64,000 nt of DNA from CAWALV01 sp963782965 (lineage in GTDB: Bacteria; Actinomycetota; Actinomycetes; Acidothermales; Acidothermaceae). The DNA lies in NCBI GenBank assembly GCA_963782965.1, contig CAWALV010000002.1, forward strand, positions 1,270,894 through 1,334,893, in the 5' to 3' direction. Position numbers and translations under genes: made by a program. Position 1 is the first letter of the stretch. Each line of letters opens with the position of its first letter. The notes under the pieces were generated by a model. It was not told the DNA's origin and ran no database searches. It saw nothing but the letters and a program-made list of their open reading frames with translations. Shown here piece after piece: positions 42,826 through 51,436 of the stretch.

Positions 42826-42913
42826 GCGGCACGGCGACCTGTCGCAACCCTCGTGCAGCATGATGGCGATCGTTCGGTGGTGAGCCGGGCAGGGTGTCGA
42901 CTTCGGAGGCTGC

Positions 42914-43984
42914 ATGCGTCGAACGGATGACCCCGTCGACGACCTTGTCGCCGCGTCGCGGTTCCGTGCTCAACTGCTGGATCGCGGCGGGGAGAGCATC
43001 GAGGCGGCGGTGCAACGCCTGCTGGCTGTGCAGGCCCAAGACGGCCGCAGTTTCCGGCTCGCCGTCCGCGCGCGTACCACCGGGCGCACGGCCGTCGAGG
43101 TCGATGCGGCCCTGACCGACCGCCGTCTCGTCATCTCCTGGCTCTGCCGCGGAACGCTTCACCTCGTGTGCTCCAGCGACTACTGGTGGCTGCATGCGTT
43201 GACCGCACCCCGGATGGTCACCGGCAATCGCCGCCGGCTGGAGCAACTCGGCGTGACGCCCGCCATGACCGACCGCGGTGTTGCGGCGATCACAGAGCAG
43301 GTGGCCGACAGCCCCAAGACGCGCGCCCAGCTGCGCTCGGCGCTGGAGGCGGCGGGCGTGCCTACGGCGGGGCAGGCATTCGTGCACGTTCTGGTCGCGG
43401 CGTCGATCAACGAGCACGTGGTCCGCGGGCCGGTGCTCGCCGGCGAGACCTGCTTCGTCGACGCGCGGCGCTGGCTGGCGTCCGAACCGTTCACGGATCG
43501 CGACGCCTGCTTGACGATGCTCGGCCGCCGCTACCTCGCGGGGCACGGCCCGGCGACGCCGGGCGACCTCGCCGCCTACGCGGGCGTCACCCTCTCCGAC
43601 GCACGACGAGCGTTTGCCGCGGTGGCGGGGGAGACCCGCCGGGTGGGCGCCGACAGGTTCGCGCTCGCCGCCGATCGAGGTGCCGACGCGATGCCACAGC
43701 CCCGGTTGCTCGGCATGTTCGACCCTGTGTTGCACGGCTGGGCCGACCGCACGTTCGTCACCGGCGCGCACGCCGGGGTGGTGACCTCCAACGGCATGTT
43801 CCGGGCGACCGCCCTCGTCGACGGGCAGGTCGCAGCCGTCTGGACATTGCCGGACGGCGCGGTGTCGCTGAAAGCCTTTCGACCGTTTTCGGCCCACGTG
43901 CTCGCGGCGCTGGAGGTCGAAGCGGCCGATGTGCTCCGCTTCCTCGGGCTGTCGCCGGCCCGCCTGCGGGTCGCCGAGTTCTGA
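42914..43984 (+). CDS. HTH_42 winged-helix protein, AlkZ/AlkX-like DNA glycosylase candidate
   Basis: A 356-residue member of the HTH_42 (PF06224) family. The N-terminal region has the Q-phi-Q catalytic motif Q40-A-Q42 in LLAVQAQDGR, as in the DNA glycosylases AlkZ and AlkX/YcaQ, which remove bulky alkyl lesions or unhook crosslinks. STLHLV-type segment RGTLHLVCSSDYWWLH and the C-terminal RATALVDGQVAAVWTL are shared with that group. Many family members in actinobacteria lack a tested activity. ATG 42914 is a good fit. Convergent with the ABC permease. Confidence 0.78.
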   Translation: MRRTDDPVDDLVAASRFRAQLLDRGGESIEAAVQRLLAVQAQDGRSFRLAVRARTTGRTAVEVDAALTDRRLVISWLCRGTLHLVCSSDYWWLHALTAPRMVTGNRRRLEQLGVTPAMTDRGVAAITEQVADSPKTRAQLRSALEAAGVPTAGQAFVHVLVAASINEHVVRGPVLAGETCFVDARRWLASEPFTDRDACLTMLGRRYLAGHGPATPGDLAAYAGVTLSDARRAFAAVAGETRRVGADRFALAADRGADAMPQPRLLGMFDPVLHGWADRTFVTGAHAGVVTSNGMFRATALVDGQVAAVWTLPDGAVSLKAFRPFSAHVLAALEVEAADVLRFLGLSPARLRVAEF

Positions 43985-44005
43985 GTGACCAACGGGCAGA
44001 AGAGC

Positions 44006-45166
44006 TCAGGCGTCGCGGGTCATCATTCGCCAGGCGCCGAGAACGGTCCATCCGATGAGCCAGGCGAGGATCACGCACACGGCGGTCGTGGTCGATTCGG
44101 TGAGCCGGTAGTCGTGGCCGCCGCCGCCGAACGTGAGGGGCAGACTTCCCGGTTCGAGGTGGGCGGTTCCGACGCCGACCACCGCTCGCTGCACGTTTTC
44201 GAGGTGCGGGATGCGGGCCCGGATCACGATCGGGGTCAAGATGATCTCCAGCACGATCATCAACACGACAGCGACCGTGCGCTGACCGAGAAGCGACCCG
44301 AGCCCGAGGCCGACGACGAAACCGACCAACGCCTCCAGTTCGAGCCAGAGCCCGGTCTTGACCATCAGCGAAACCGACGGGTAGCGGAACAGTCGCTTGT
44401 AGCCGGCGTAGTTCTGTCGCGCGACTTGGACGGCGGCGGCGCTCAGCTGGGCCGGCGTGGCTTCGGGCGGGTTCGCGTTCGGGGGTTGTCCCTGCTGGAC
44501 GGGCTTCGGGCCGGGTCCGCCGGGGCCGAAGCCGCAGACCTGGGCGGCGTTGATCGGCCCGTCGTAGGGCAGCCCGCAGATGACCTCCTTGGAGTGTTCG
44601 GAGGCCCACGTCTCGAGCTGGCTCTGCGACATCCCGGCGGGCAGGGTGACGCCGTCGAACTGAAGTGTCCGCGGCGCGGCGAACACACAGACGGCGCAGA
44701 CGACACTGAACCCGACCGCGACGAGCGGCACGATGATGGCGAGGCCGGCGGGTATGCGCGCCAGATACAGAGCGAGGCGCGATCGCCCGGTTATGACGAG
44801 GTGGCGGAACATCCCGTCGGACAGGTCGACCGATCCGGCCGCACAGCCAAGCGTGGCGGCCACGATGAACCCGAAGGTGTACAACACCCCGGCGCTCAGA
44901 CCGGTGTAGACGTCGTAGCCGCCCGCGGGCCCGTAGGTCTTCGGCGCGACCGCGTGCAGGAGCAGGCGGACGCCTAGGAAGACCGTTGGAATGCCGATCG
45001 TCACGAGTGTCAGCGCAATCATGAGGCCGCGTCGCTTGCGCAATTCCATGAATCGGGTGGCGATCATGCCACCGGTAGGTACCGGCGACTTTCGCCGATC
45101 CGAGGCGACGGCGGGCGCGGACGCCGCCGGCGAGGCGGCAGCAGCGGCGTCGGGCGTGGTGGTCAT
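44006..45166 (-). CDS. ABC-2-type transporter permease
   Basis: A 386-residue integral membrane protein with about six helices and a large Pro/Gly-rich external loop between helices 3 and 4 (about residues 165-235). N-terminal cytosolic stretch RFMELRKRRGLMIALTLV is typical of ABC-2 permeases beside DrrA-like ATPases. The start overlaps the ATPase stop by four bases (ATGA). Together they form a two-component exporter; substrate unknown, though lipids, antibiotics and peptides are usual. Confidence 0.78.
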   Translation of the reverse strand: MTTTPDAAAAASPAASAPAVASDRRKSPVPTGGMIATRFMELRKRRGLMIALTLVTIGIPTVFLGVRLLLHAVAPKTYGPAGGYDVYTGLSAGVLYTFGFIVAATLGCAAGSVDLSDGMFRHLVITGRSRLALYLARIPAGLAIIVPLVAVGFSVVCAVCVFAAPRTLQFDGVTLPAGMSQSQLETWASEHSKEVICGLPYDGPINAAQVCGFGPGGPGPKPVQQGQPPNANPPEATPAQLSAAAVQVARQNYAGYKRLFRYPSVSLMVKTGLWLELEALVGFVVGLGLGSLLGQRTVAVVLMIVLEIILTPIVIRARIPHLENVQRAVVGVGTAHLEPGSLPLTFGGGGHDYRLTESTTTAVCVILAWLIGWTVLGAWRMMTRDA

Positions 45167-46128
45167 TCGTGCTCACCCAGCCGGCTGGTGACCTGCAGGA
45201 ACCATGATTCGAGGGAGGTCTTCTCCGGCTCCAATTGGTACACCGAGATCCCGCCGTCGACGAGACGTCGCGCGATCTCGGCGATCACGTCACGAGAGGC
45301 CTCCGACAAAGTGACGGCGAGCCCTGTGTCGGTGGCCGTGACGGCCGGGAGGTTCATGCCGGCGAGCAGCGCCCGCGCGCGTTCGGGTTCGCTGCAACCG
45401 ACCTGCACGCTGGCGGTCGCACCTGCCAGTAGCTCCGTTATCGGTCCCTGCCGGACGACGCTGCCGCGGTCGACGATCGCGACTGCGTCGCATGTGCGCT
45501 CCACTTCGTCGAGAAGGTGCGACGACAGCACAACCGTGCGACCCTCTTCGACCAGCGAGCGAATCATGTCGCGCATCTCGTGCATACCGGCCGGGTCGAG
45601 GCCGTTCATCGGCTCGTCGAGGAGCAGGAGTTGTGGGTCGCCGAGTAGGCATGCAGCCACACCGAGGCGCTGCCGCATGCCCATCGAGTACTTCGCCACG
45701 CGATCGCCGCCGCGCCGCAGCATGCCGACCCGGTCGAGCGACGCGTCGATGCGATCTCGTGCTGCGGGTTCACGTGCGGCGGCGAGGAGCATGAGGTTTT
45801 GCCGGCCGGCGAGGTGACTGTGGAATCGCGGTTCGTCGACGATCGCCCCGACGCGCGCGAGCGCGACATCGCGGTGCGCGGGTACCTCGTGGCCGAGCAA
45901 AGACATCGTGCCGGCGTCGGCGCGGGTGAGCCCGAGCAGCACGCGGATCAGCGTCGTCTTGCCTGCGCCGTTCGGGCCGAGGTAGCCGAACGCACATCCT
46001 CGCGGGATCCGGAGGTCGACACCGTTGACCGCGACGTTGCTCCCGAACCGCTTGGTCAGCCCGTGCGTCTCGACCGCCCAGGCACCGTCGACCCGGGGGA
46101 GAGGTACTGCTGCAGGTGCGCTTGTCAT
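45163..46128 (-). CDS. ABC transporter ATP-binding protein (DrrA-like)
   Basis: A 321-residue ATPase. Walker A GPNGAGKTT, the signature YSMGMRQRLGVA, Walker B LLLLDEP and H-switch SSHLLDEVE are complete. The C-terminal 90 residues form the extension usual in DrrA/bacitracin-type exporters. ATG 46128 starts 18 residues after a possible GTG 46182. Coupled to the permease. A degenerate fragment of a similar ATPase lies at 62007-62246. Confidence 0.9.
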   Translation of the reverse strand: MTSAPAAVPLPRVDGAWAVETHGLTKRFGSNVAVNGVDLRIPRGCAFGYLGPNGAGKTTLIRVLLGLTRADAGTMSLLGHEVPAHRDVALARVGAIVDEPRFHSHLAGRQNLMLLAAAREPAARDRIDASLDRVGMLRRGGDRVAKYSMGMRQRLGVAACLLGDPQLLLLDEPMNGLDPAGMHEMRDMIRSLVEEGRTVVLSSHLLDEVERTCDAVAIVDRGSVVRQGPITELLAGATASVQVGCSEPERARALLAGMNLPAVTATDTGLAVTLSEASRDVIAEIARRLVDGGISVYQLEPEKTSLESWFLQVTSRLGEHE

Positions 46129-46337
46129 CGGGTCTGCACCGTCATCGTCTCCGACGTTCTCGGCCGCGCCGATGGGCCGCACATGGCGTCTCGCGGAGCG
46201 AACTGACGAAGCTGTGCACCTGCCATGCGCACCTCGTTCTCGCGGCGGAAGTCGGTGATCTGATCGTGCACCTTCCGCCGCAGCCCCGCCTCAGGGATCC
46301 CCCTGAACTTCTCCCCGACCCGGCTGCGCCAGGCGGG

Positions 46338-47264
46338 TTACGTGCGAAATGGCTTGAGGGTCTCGCGGACCTGCTCGGCCGCGCCCCAGTCGTGGTCGAA
46401 CTGGGCGATGACGGCGAGGTGCTGGCGCAGCTGGATGAGTGGCATCCGGTCTCGCCAGTCGTCGTCGAGCTCGGTGAGTTCTGCATACACGTCGAAGAAG
46501 CGTCTCGCCTCCGGCGGGTGCGGGGTGCTCCACAGGTGGGCCAGGTCGACCTCGCCCCACATGTACGAGACCGCCGGGTCGATGAACGCGGGAGAGCCGT
46601 CGTCGGTGGCGAGGACGTTGTGCGCCCACAGGTCGCCGTGGGTCAGGCACGGTCGTCGCGTCGGCAGGATCTCGGGCAGCCGTTCGCACAACCGTTCCAG
46701 CGCGCGCCGATCCCGCTCGTCCAACGCGGCCCGGACGCGTCGCTCGGGAAGCCAGCGAAGCAGCCGGTGCCGGGCGAAGAACTCGAACCCGTCGTTGTTC
46801 CACGCGTTTTCTTGCCGGTAGCGGCCGAGCCAGTTGTCACGCTCCCAGCCGAACCGGTCGTGGGCGGTCGAGGTGTGCAGGTGCGCCACCGCGTGGGCGG
46901 CCTGCTCCCAAAACGCGTCTGCCGCCGGGCGTGGCTGCAGGGCGGCCAACACCAGGACCTCACGCGTGGCCAGGACGACCTGGGGGGTGGCGAGCCCGCG
47001 CTCACGCAGGACGTCGAGCCCCTCCGCCTCCGCCGCGAAAAGGTCGTCGGCCGGCGTCTCGACGAACGCTTTGACGAACAGTGGAGATCCGCCGTTGCGG
47101 GTGGCGATGCCGGCCAGCGCGGCCATCCCGCCCTCGACCGGCTCGACTGCCGCGACGCCGAGGAGTCCGGCCGCGTGCACTCGCTCGAGCAGCAAAGAGG
47201 CGGTCGACACGACAACGCAGGCTACTTCAACCGGACGCGTCGCTTCCGATGCGCGCGACGTCAC
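46338..47264 (-). CDS. fructosamine kinase family protein
   Basis: A 308-residue kinase-like protein of the fructosamine-3-kinase/ketosamine kinase family. LTHGDLWAHNVLATDDG holds the catalytic Asp, followed by FIDPAVSYMWGEVDLAH and FFDVYAEL. GGMAALAGI-FVKAFVE is the ATP-lysine strand. Bacterial members phosphorylate protein-bound or free sugar-amine adducts, aiding deglycation. Its start overlaps the EAL gene stop by four bases, so the two are co-translated. Confidence 0.87.
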   Translation of the reverse strand: MTSRASEATRPVEVACVVVSTASLLLERVHAAGLLGVAAVEPVEGGMAALAGIATRNGGSPLFVKAFVETPADDLFAAEAEGLDVLRERGLATPQVVLATREVLVLAALQPRPAADAFWEQAAHAVAHLHTSTAHDRFGWERDNWLGRYRQENAWNNDGFEFFARHRLLRWLPERRVRAALDERDRRALERLCERLPEILPTRRPCLTHGDLWAHNVLATDDGSPAFIDPAVSYMWGEVDLAHLWSTPHPPEARRFFDVYAELTELDDDWRDRMPLIQLRQHLAVIAQFDHDWGAAEQVRETLKPFRT

Positions 47265-48502
47265 GCAGAAGAAGTTCTTTCGGCAGGTGCAACATCCGGT
47301 CGCTCGCGGGTACCTCCGACGGGGCGCGCGCGTGCGTCGGCCAGGTCTTCCGGTGGTCCTGGCCGTCCGTAGAACCAGCCCTGCCCGTAGTCGACACCCA
47401 GCCGGCGCACCGTGATGGCGTCGTCACTGGACTCCACGCCTTCGGCGACGACGCGGGCGTCGCAGCCGTGGCCGAACTCGACGAGGGAACGCACGAGCGT
47501 GGTCAGGACGGGGTCGCGGCTGACGCCGTCCACGATGCTGCGGTCGAGTTTGATCACGTCGGGTTTGGTCAGGACGATGTGCCGCAAGGACGAGAAGCCA
47601 GCGCCGACGTCGTCGATCGCCAGTCGCATCCCGCGCTCGCGCAGGGGGCCGAGTGCGCGGTGCAGCTCGACGTAGTCGTCGACAGGGTCGTGCTCCGACA
47701 ATTCGAGCACCACCCGGTCGAGGGGGAAGCCGGCGAGCAGCTCCAGGCACTCGGGCCGGGCGAAGGTGGCCGGTGACACGTTCATCGCGATGTAGCCGCT
47801 CACTTCGTCCAGCAGTTCGGCGGCGCGTTCGATCGCCTGCAGCTCCAAACGGTCGCCGCGCCCGACGCTGTGCGCTTCTGCGAAGCAGACGTCGGGCGCC
47901 TTGCCCCACTCGCGTGGAAACCGGCTGAGCGCCTCGGCTCCGACCCGGTCTCCGGAGGCGAGATCGACGATGGGCTGCAGGACGACCACGGGGCCGCCGC
48001 GTTCCATCACCGGAGCCAGGCGCGCTTCGATCTCGGCCTGCCGTGCCCTCTCGCGCACGCCGGGCTCGATGATGACCGCCGCCGCGTGAGCGAGGACGTC
48101 CATCAACGACTTGTCTCGTTTGGTCAGCTCCTTGTCGGAGGTGAGGCCCGCGGCGCAGAAGGTGCCGTACAGCGTGCCGTCGCTGAGCACCACCGGCACG
48201 GAGACATAGCTACGAATGCGCGGGAGCCGGGCGGCAGGCAACTCCATCGCCGCCGGGAACTTCTTCAGGTCGGGTATGACGGGCGGAAGCTTCTTGTCGC
48301 GAATCGCCTGGCACAGGCTCGTCGCCTGGCGCTGGACGTTGCCTTCCTGGAACAAGAACGGGATCGACGACTCCACCACCTCGAGGTGCTGATTCACGCC
48401 GTCCATCCGGCTCAAGAAGGACACACTGAGCTGAAGGGCGTCCTTGGCGGTGCGCAGCAGCTCCGCGACCTGCTCGTCCGCCGCGGACCTTTGCCTGCGC
48501 AC
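47261..48502 (-). CDS. GAF-EAL cyclic di-GMP phosphodiesterase
   Basis: A 413-residue soluble protein. Residues about 10-150 form a GAF-like sensor (YVSVPVVLSDGTLYGTFCA). Residues about 165-390 form an EAL domain with GAEALSRF, the Asn in AMNVSP, ELSE, AIDDVGAGFSS, KLDRSIV, VAEGVE and GQGW. All metal and catalytic positions appear intact, so hydrolysis of c-di-GMP is likely. GTG 48502 is the start. Its coupling to a fructosamine kinase is unusual and no GGDEF partner is adjacent. Confidence 0.87.
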   Translation of the reverse strand: MRRQRSAADEQVAELLRTAKDALQLSVSFLSRMDGVNQHLEVVESSIPFLFQEGNVQRQATSLCQAIRDKKLPPVIPDLKKFPAAMELPAARLPRIRSYVSVPVVLSDGTLYGTFCAAGLTSDKELTKRDKSLMDVLAHAAAVIIEPGVRERARQAEIEARLAPVMERGGPVVVLQPIVDLASGDRVGAEALSRFPREWGKAPDVCFAEAHSVGRGDRLELQAIERAAELLDEVSGYIAMNVSPATFARPECLELLAGFPLDRVVLELSEHDPVDDYVELHRALGPLRERGMRLAIDDVGAGFSSLRHIVLTKPDVIKLDRSIVDGVSRDPVLTTLVRSLVEFGHGCDARVVAEGVESSDDAITVRRLGVDYGQGWFYGRPGPPEDLADARARPVGGTRERPDVAPAERTSSA

Positions 48503-48689
48503 GTACTCACCACCGCCCGCTCGTCGTCAGCTCCACATCGACAGCGAGGCAGGACGACTGCACCTATTTGCGGAAAATGGGTTCGCGGAAGCATGGGCTG
48601 TGCGGCGTCCAACTGAGGAGCGGCGCACGTCGCCCGCGGCGCGCCGGCGGCCCGCCCGCCCCCGAGCAGCCAGGTGGCCGGCGGCACCG

Positions 48690-50306
48690 TCAGGTGCTGC
48701 CCAGCGCTTGCTCGGCGCGCCGGCTGCCCGTCAGCTCCTCGGTGGCGTCGGCTTCCGCCTCGTAGTCGGCGTCGTTGGTCGTGTCGACACCACGAGGCTG
48801 CCGTGCCAGCAGCGGGGTGAACAGGAGGCAGACCACGATGTTGGCGGCGAGGGTGATCAAGCCGATCCACATGGTCACCTTGGTGTGGATGCCCCAGTGG
48901 GTGAAGGCCCACTGCGAGCCGCCGAAGTGTCCGTGGCCCGAAGCGGGCGGGGTCACCCACAGCATCCACAGCGACATGGCCATACCGACCGCCCAGCCGG
49001 CGAGCAACGCCCAGCGGTGGAACCACCGCGTGTAGAGACCGAACACGACGGCCGGCAATACCTGGATGATGACGATGCCGCCGATCAGCTGGAAGTCGAG
49101 CGCGAACGAAACGTTCATGAACAAGATCACGCACAGCGCCCCGGCCTTCACGACGAGCGAAACGATCTTGCTGACCTGGGCCTCCTCGGCAGGCGACGCC
49201 GTCGGTCTGATGTAGGGCTTGTAGATATCACGGGTGAAGGTGTTCGACGCCGCGATGGACATGATGGCGGCCGGCACCAACGCACCGATCGCGATAGCGG
49301 CGAAAGCGATGCCCGCGATCCACGCCGGGAACTCGTTGTGGAACAGCATCGGCACGATGGTGTTGGAATCCGGCTTCCCGTTCGACCCGACGGCGGGCTT
49401 CACGCCGGCCGCGATTGCCATGTAACCAAGCAGTGCGATGAAGCCCAGCAGCAGGCTGTACGCCGGCAACATCGACATGTTCTTCTTCACGGTGTCGCGG
49501 CTCTTCGCGGCCAGGACACCGGTGACTGCATGCGGGTAGAGGAACAGCGCGAGCGCCGAGCCGAACGCCAGCGTCGAGTAGGCGAGGTATTGGGTGTTCG
49601 CCAGCGTGAGGCCGCCCTTCTTCGCCGCCGCGAAATGCGCGTTCGCGGCACTGAAGACGTGGTCGTAGCCGTGCAGCTTGTACGGGATGTAGATGACGGC
49701 GAGGAGCACGGCGAGGTAGATGAGGGTGTCCTTCACGAACGCGATGAGGGCCGGAGCCCGCAGGCCCGAGGAGTATGTGTAGGCCGCGAGGACGCCGAAA
49801 GCGATCCACAACGGCCAGTCGCCGGAGATGCCCATCGACTCGATGACGGCCTTGATGCCAGTGAGTTGCAAAGCGATGTACGGCATCGTCGCGACGATGC
49901 CCGTAATGGCTACGGCCACCGCGAGGAGGTTCGAGCCATGCCGACCGCGAACGAAGTCGGCCGCGGTCGCGTAGCCGTTGCGATGGGCGACCGACCACAG
50001 CCGCGCCGCCGCGAACATCACGATCGGGTAGACCACGATCGTGTAGGGGACGGCGAAAAAGCCGAGCGCGCCGGCGCCAAAGATCAGCGCCGGGACGGCG
50101 ACGAAGGTGTACGCCGTGTAGAGGTCGCCGCCGACGAGGAACCAGGTGACCCAGGTGCCGAAGCGGCGTCCGCCCAGGCCCCATTCGTCGAGATGGCTCA
50201 TGGTGGCGGGGCGTCGCCAACGCGCGGCGAGGAAACCGATCGCGGCCACGGCAGTGAAGAGCACGGCGACGATGGCGATCTCGACGCCGTTGACCGCCGG
50301 CTTCAC
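48690..50306 (-). CDS. sodium:solute symporter (monocarboxylate-type, SSS family)
   Basis: A 538-residue protein with 13 likely helices. Helix-1 motif LDEWGLGGRRFGTWVTWFLVGGDLYTAYTFVAVPA, then FFAVPYTIVVYPI and LFLYPHAVTGVLAAKSRDTVKKNMS, are typical of the MctP/actinobacterial monocarboxylate group (pyruvate, lactate, short acids). It overlaps a DUF3311 gene by four bases, the usual small partner. This is the second SSS transporter in the window, but from a different branch than that at 20007. Confidence 0.87.
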   Translation of the reverse strand: MKPAVNGVEIAIVAVLFTAVAAIGFLAARWRRPATMSHLDEWGLGGRRFGTWVTWFLVGGDLYTAYTFVAVPALIFGAGALGFFAVPYTIVVYPIVMFAAARLWSVAHRNGYATAADFVRGRHGSNLLAVAVAITGIVATMPYIALQLTGIKAVIESMGISGDWPLWIAFGVLAAYTYSSGLRAPALIAFVKDTLIYLAVLLAVIYIPYKLHGYDHVFSAANAHFAAAKKGGLTLANTQYLAYSTLAFGSALALFLYPHAVTGVLAAKSRDTVKKNMSMLPAYSLLLGFIALLGYMAIAAGVKPAVGSNGKPDSNTIVPMLFHNEFPAWIAGIAFAAIAIGALVPAAIMSIAASNTFTRDIYKPYIRPTASPAEEAQVSKIVSLVVKAGALCVILFMNVSFALDFQLIGGIVIIQVLPAVVFGLYTRWFHRWALLAGWAVGMAMSLWMLWVTPPASGHGHFGGSQWAFTHWGIHTKVTMWIGLITLAANIVVCLLFTPLLARQPRGVDTTNDADYEAEADATEELTGSRRAEQALGST

Positions 50307-50542
50307 TTCTTCTCACCCCGAGTCGCCCGGTACACGACGTAGGTGCACGCGACACTGATCGGAATCCAGGCCAGCTGGTACCAGTAGAAGAACGGCATAC
50401 CGCCGATCGCCGGCGTGCGGCTGTTGTAGAAGCTCGGCACCAGCGTGCCGACCAGCGGAATCAGCAGAAGCAGCACGACTGCCCGGTTGCGGTGTACGCG
50501 AACGGGGGTGGACGGGCGCGGCACGTCCGGGTCGGTGGACAC
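50303..50542 (-). CDS. DUF3311 small membrane protein, symporter partner
   Basis: A 79-residue, two-helix protein. NRAVVLLLLIPLVGTLVPSFYN and GGMPFFYWYQLAWIPISVACTYVVYR match DUF3311, which almost always precedes SSS transporters. GTG 50542 is placed by AAGGAGG four bases upstream. The gene ends four bases into the symporter gene. A helper role is inferred. Confidence 0.88.
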   Translation of the reverse strand: MSTDPDVPRPSTPVRVHRNRAVVLLLLIPLVGTLVPSFYNSRTPAIGGMPFFYWYQLAWIPISVACTYVVYRATRGEKK

Positions 50543-50728
50543 GGGGCCTCCTTCGTCGGCGGGTGGGAGCGTCGGTTGGTAGCCGAGCGCTCGAGCTGTC
50601 TTGGCGTGGTGGTTGCCGAGACACCCGGCTTGGTTTACAAGGTCTCGGCGATCGGGCGATCCGTTTGGCTCCGACGGGGTATGCCGCTGCCGACGGCGGG
50701 GCTGATCGAATGGCTGGTGGCGCGCCTG

Positions 50729-51343
50729 ATGACGGCATGCGAGATGGCAACCACGCCCCTGCGGGCGGGCGCTCTGGCCACGACCGGCGTACCGGCCCGC
50801 GCGCCGGCCTCGGCCGACCCGGCAGGCAGCGACGTCGATGACCACGATCCTGGCGATACCGAGCGCGACGCCGCCCTCACCAGGTTGTTCGATCGGTACC
50901 AGCCCCAGCTGCTGCGGCTCGCGGTGCTGCTCGGAGCCGGCGAAGAGGCCGAGGACATCGTGTCCGAGGCGTTCTGCGAGCTGTATCGGCGCTGGCCACA
51001 GTTGCGCGATCCGGCCGCCGCACCGGGTTACCTACGCGCCATCGTGGGCAACCGCGTGCGCATGCACTTGCGCCACCTTCAAGTCGTGCGCCGCCACCAG
51101 TTGGCGGCCACCGCTGCCGAATCCGCCGAGGCGCAGGCCGTCCTGCACGAGGACCAGCACGAGGTGGTCGCGGCCTTGCAGCGGTTGCCGGGCCGGCAGC
51201 GGCAGGCGCTGGTGCTCAGATACTGGCTCGACCTTCGGGAGCAAGAGGTCGCCGACTCGATGGGCATCTCCACCGGCGCAGTCAAGGCGCACATCTTTCG
51301 CGGAATGGTCGCCATGAGCAAGCAGCTCGCCGCAACGCTGTGA
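50729..51343 (+). CDS. ECF-type sigma-70 factor (SigE-like)
   Basis: A sigma factor of about 204 residues. Region 2 begins LTRLFDRYQPQLLRLAVLL and contains AEDIVSEAFCELYRRWPQL. Region 4 is LQRLPGRQRQALVLRYWLDLREQEVADSMGISTGAVKAHIFRG. No anti-sigma factor gene is adjacent. ATG 50729 or ATG 50744 are possible starts; the longer frame from 50492 lies over the divergent DUF3311 start and is not family-like. Its promoters and stimulus are unknown. Confidence 0.85.
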   Translation: MTACEMATTPLRAGALATTGVPARAPASADPAGSDVDDHDPGDTERDAALTRLFDRYQPQLLRLAVLLGAGEEAEDIVSEAFCELYRRWPQLRDPAAAPGYLRAIVGNRVRMHLRHLQVVRRHQLAATAAESAEAQAVLHEDQHEVVAALQRLPGRQRQALVLRYWLDLREQEVADSMGISTGAVKAHIFRGMVAMSKQLAATL

Positions 51344-51436
51344 GCCACGCGTCGGCCGTGCACCGACCTCGCGATCCGAGGGGGTGGCGATGTAGCGGGC
51401 CGGTCGACGGCCCGCTCGTGGTTCAGCGAGGTGCGG

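Noticed and set aside
48444..50342. 632-codon plus-strand frame
   Set aside because: Antisense to the SSS symporter and DUF3311 genes, with His/Arg/Asp-rich composition typical of the complement of membrane proteins.
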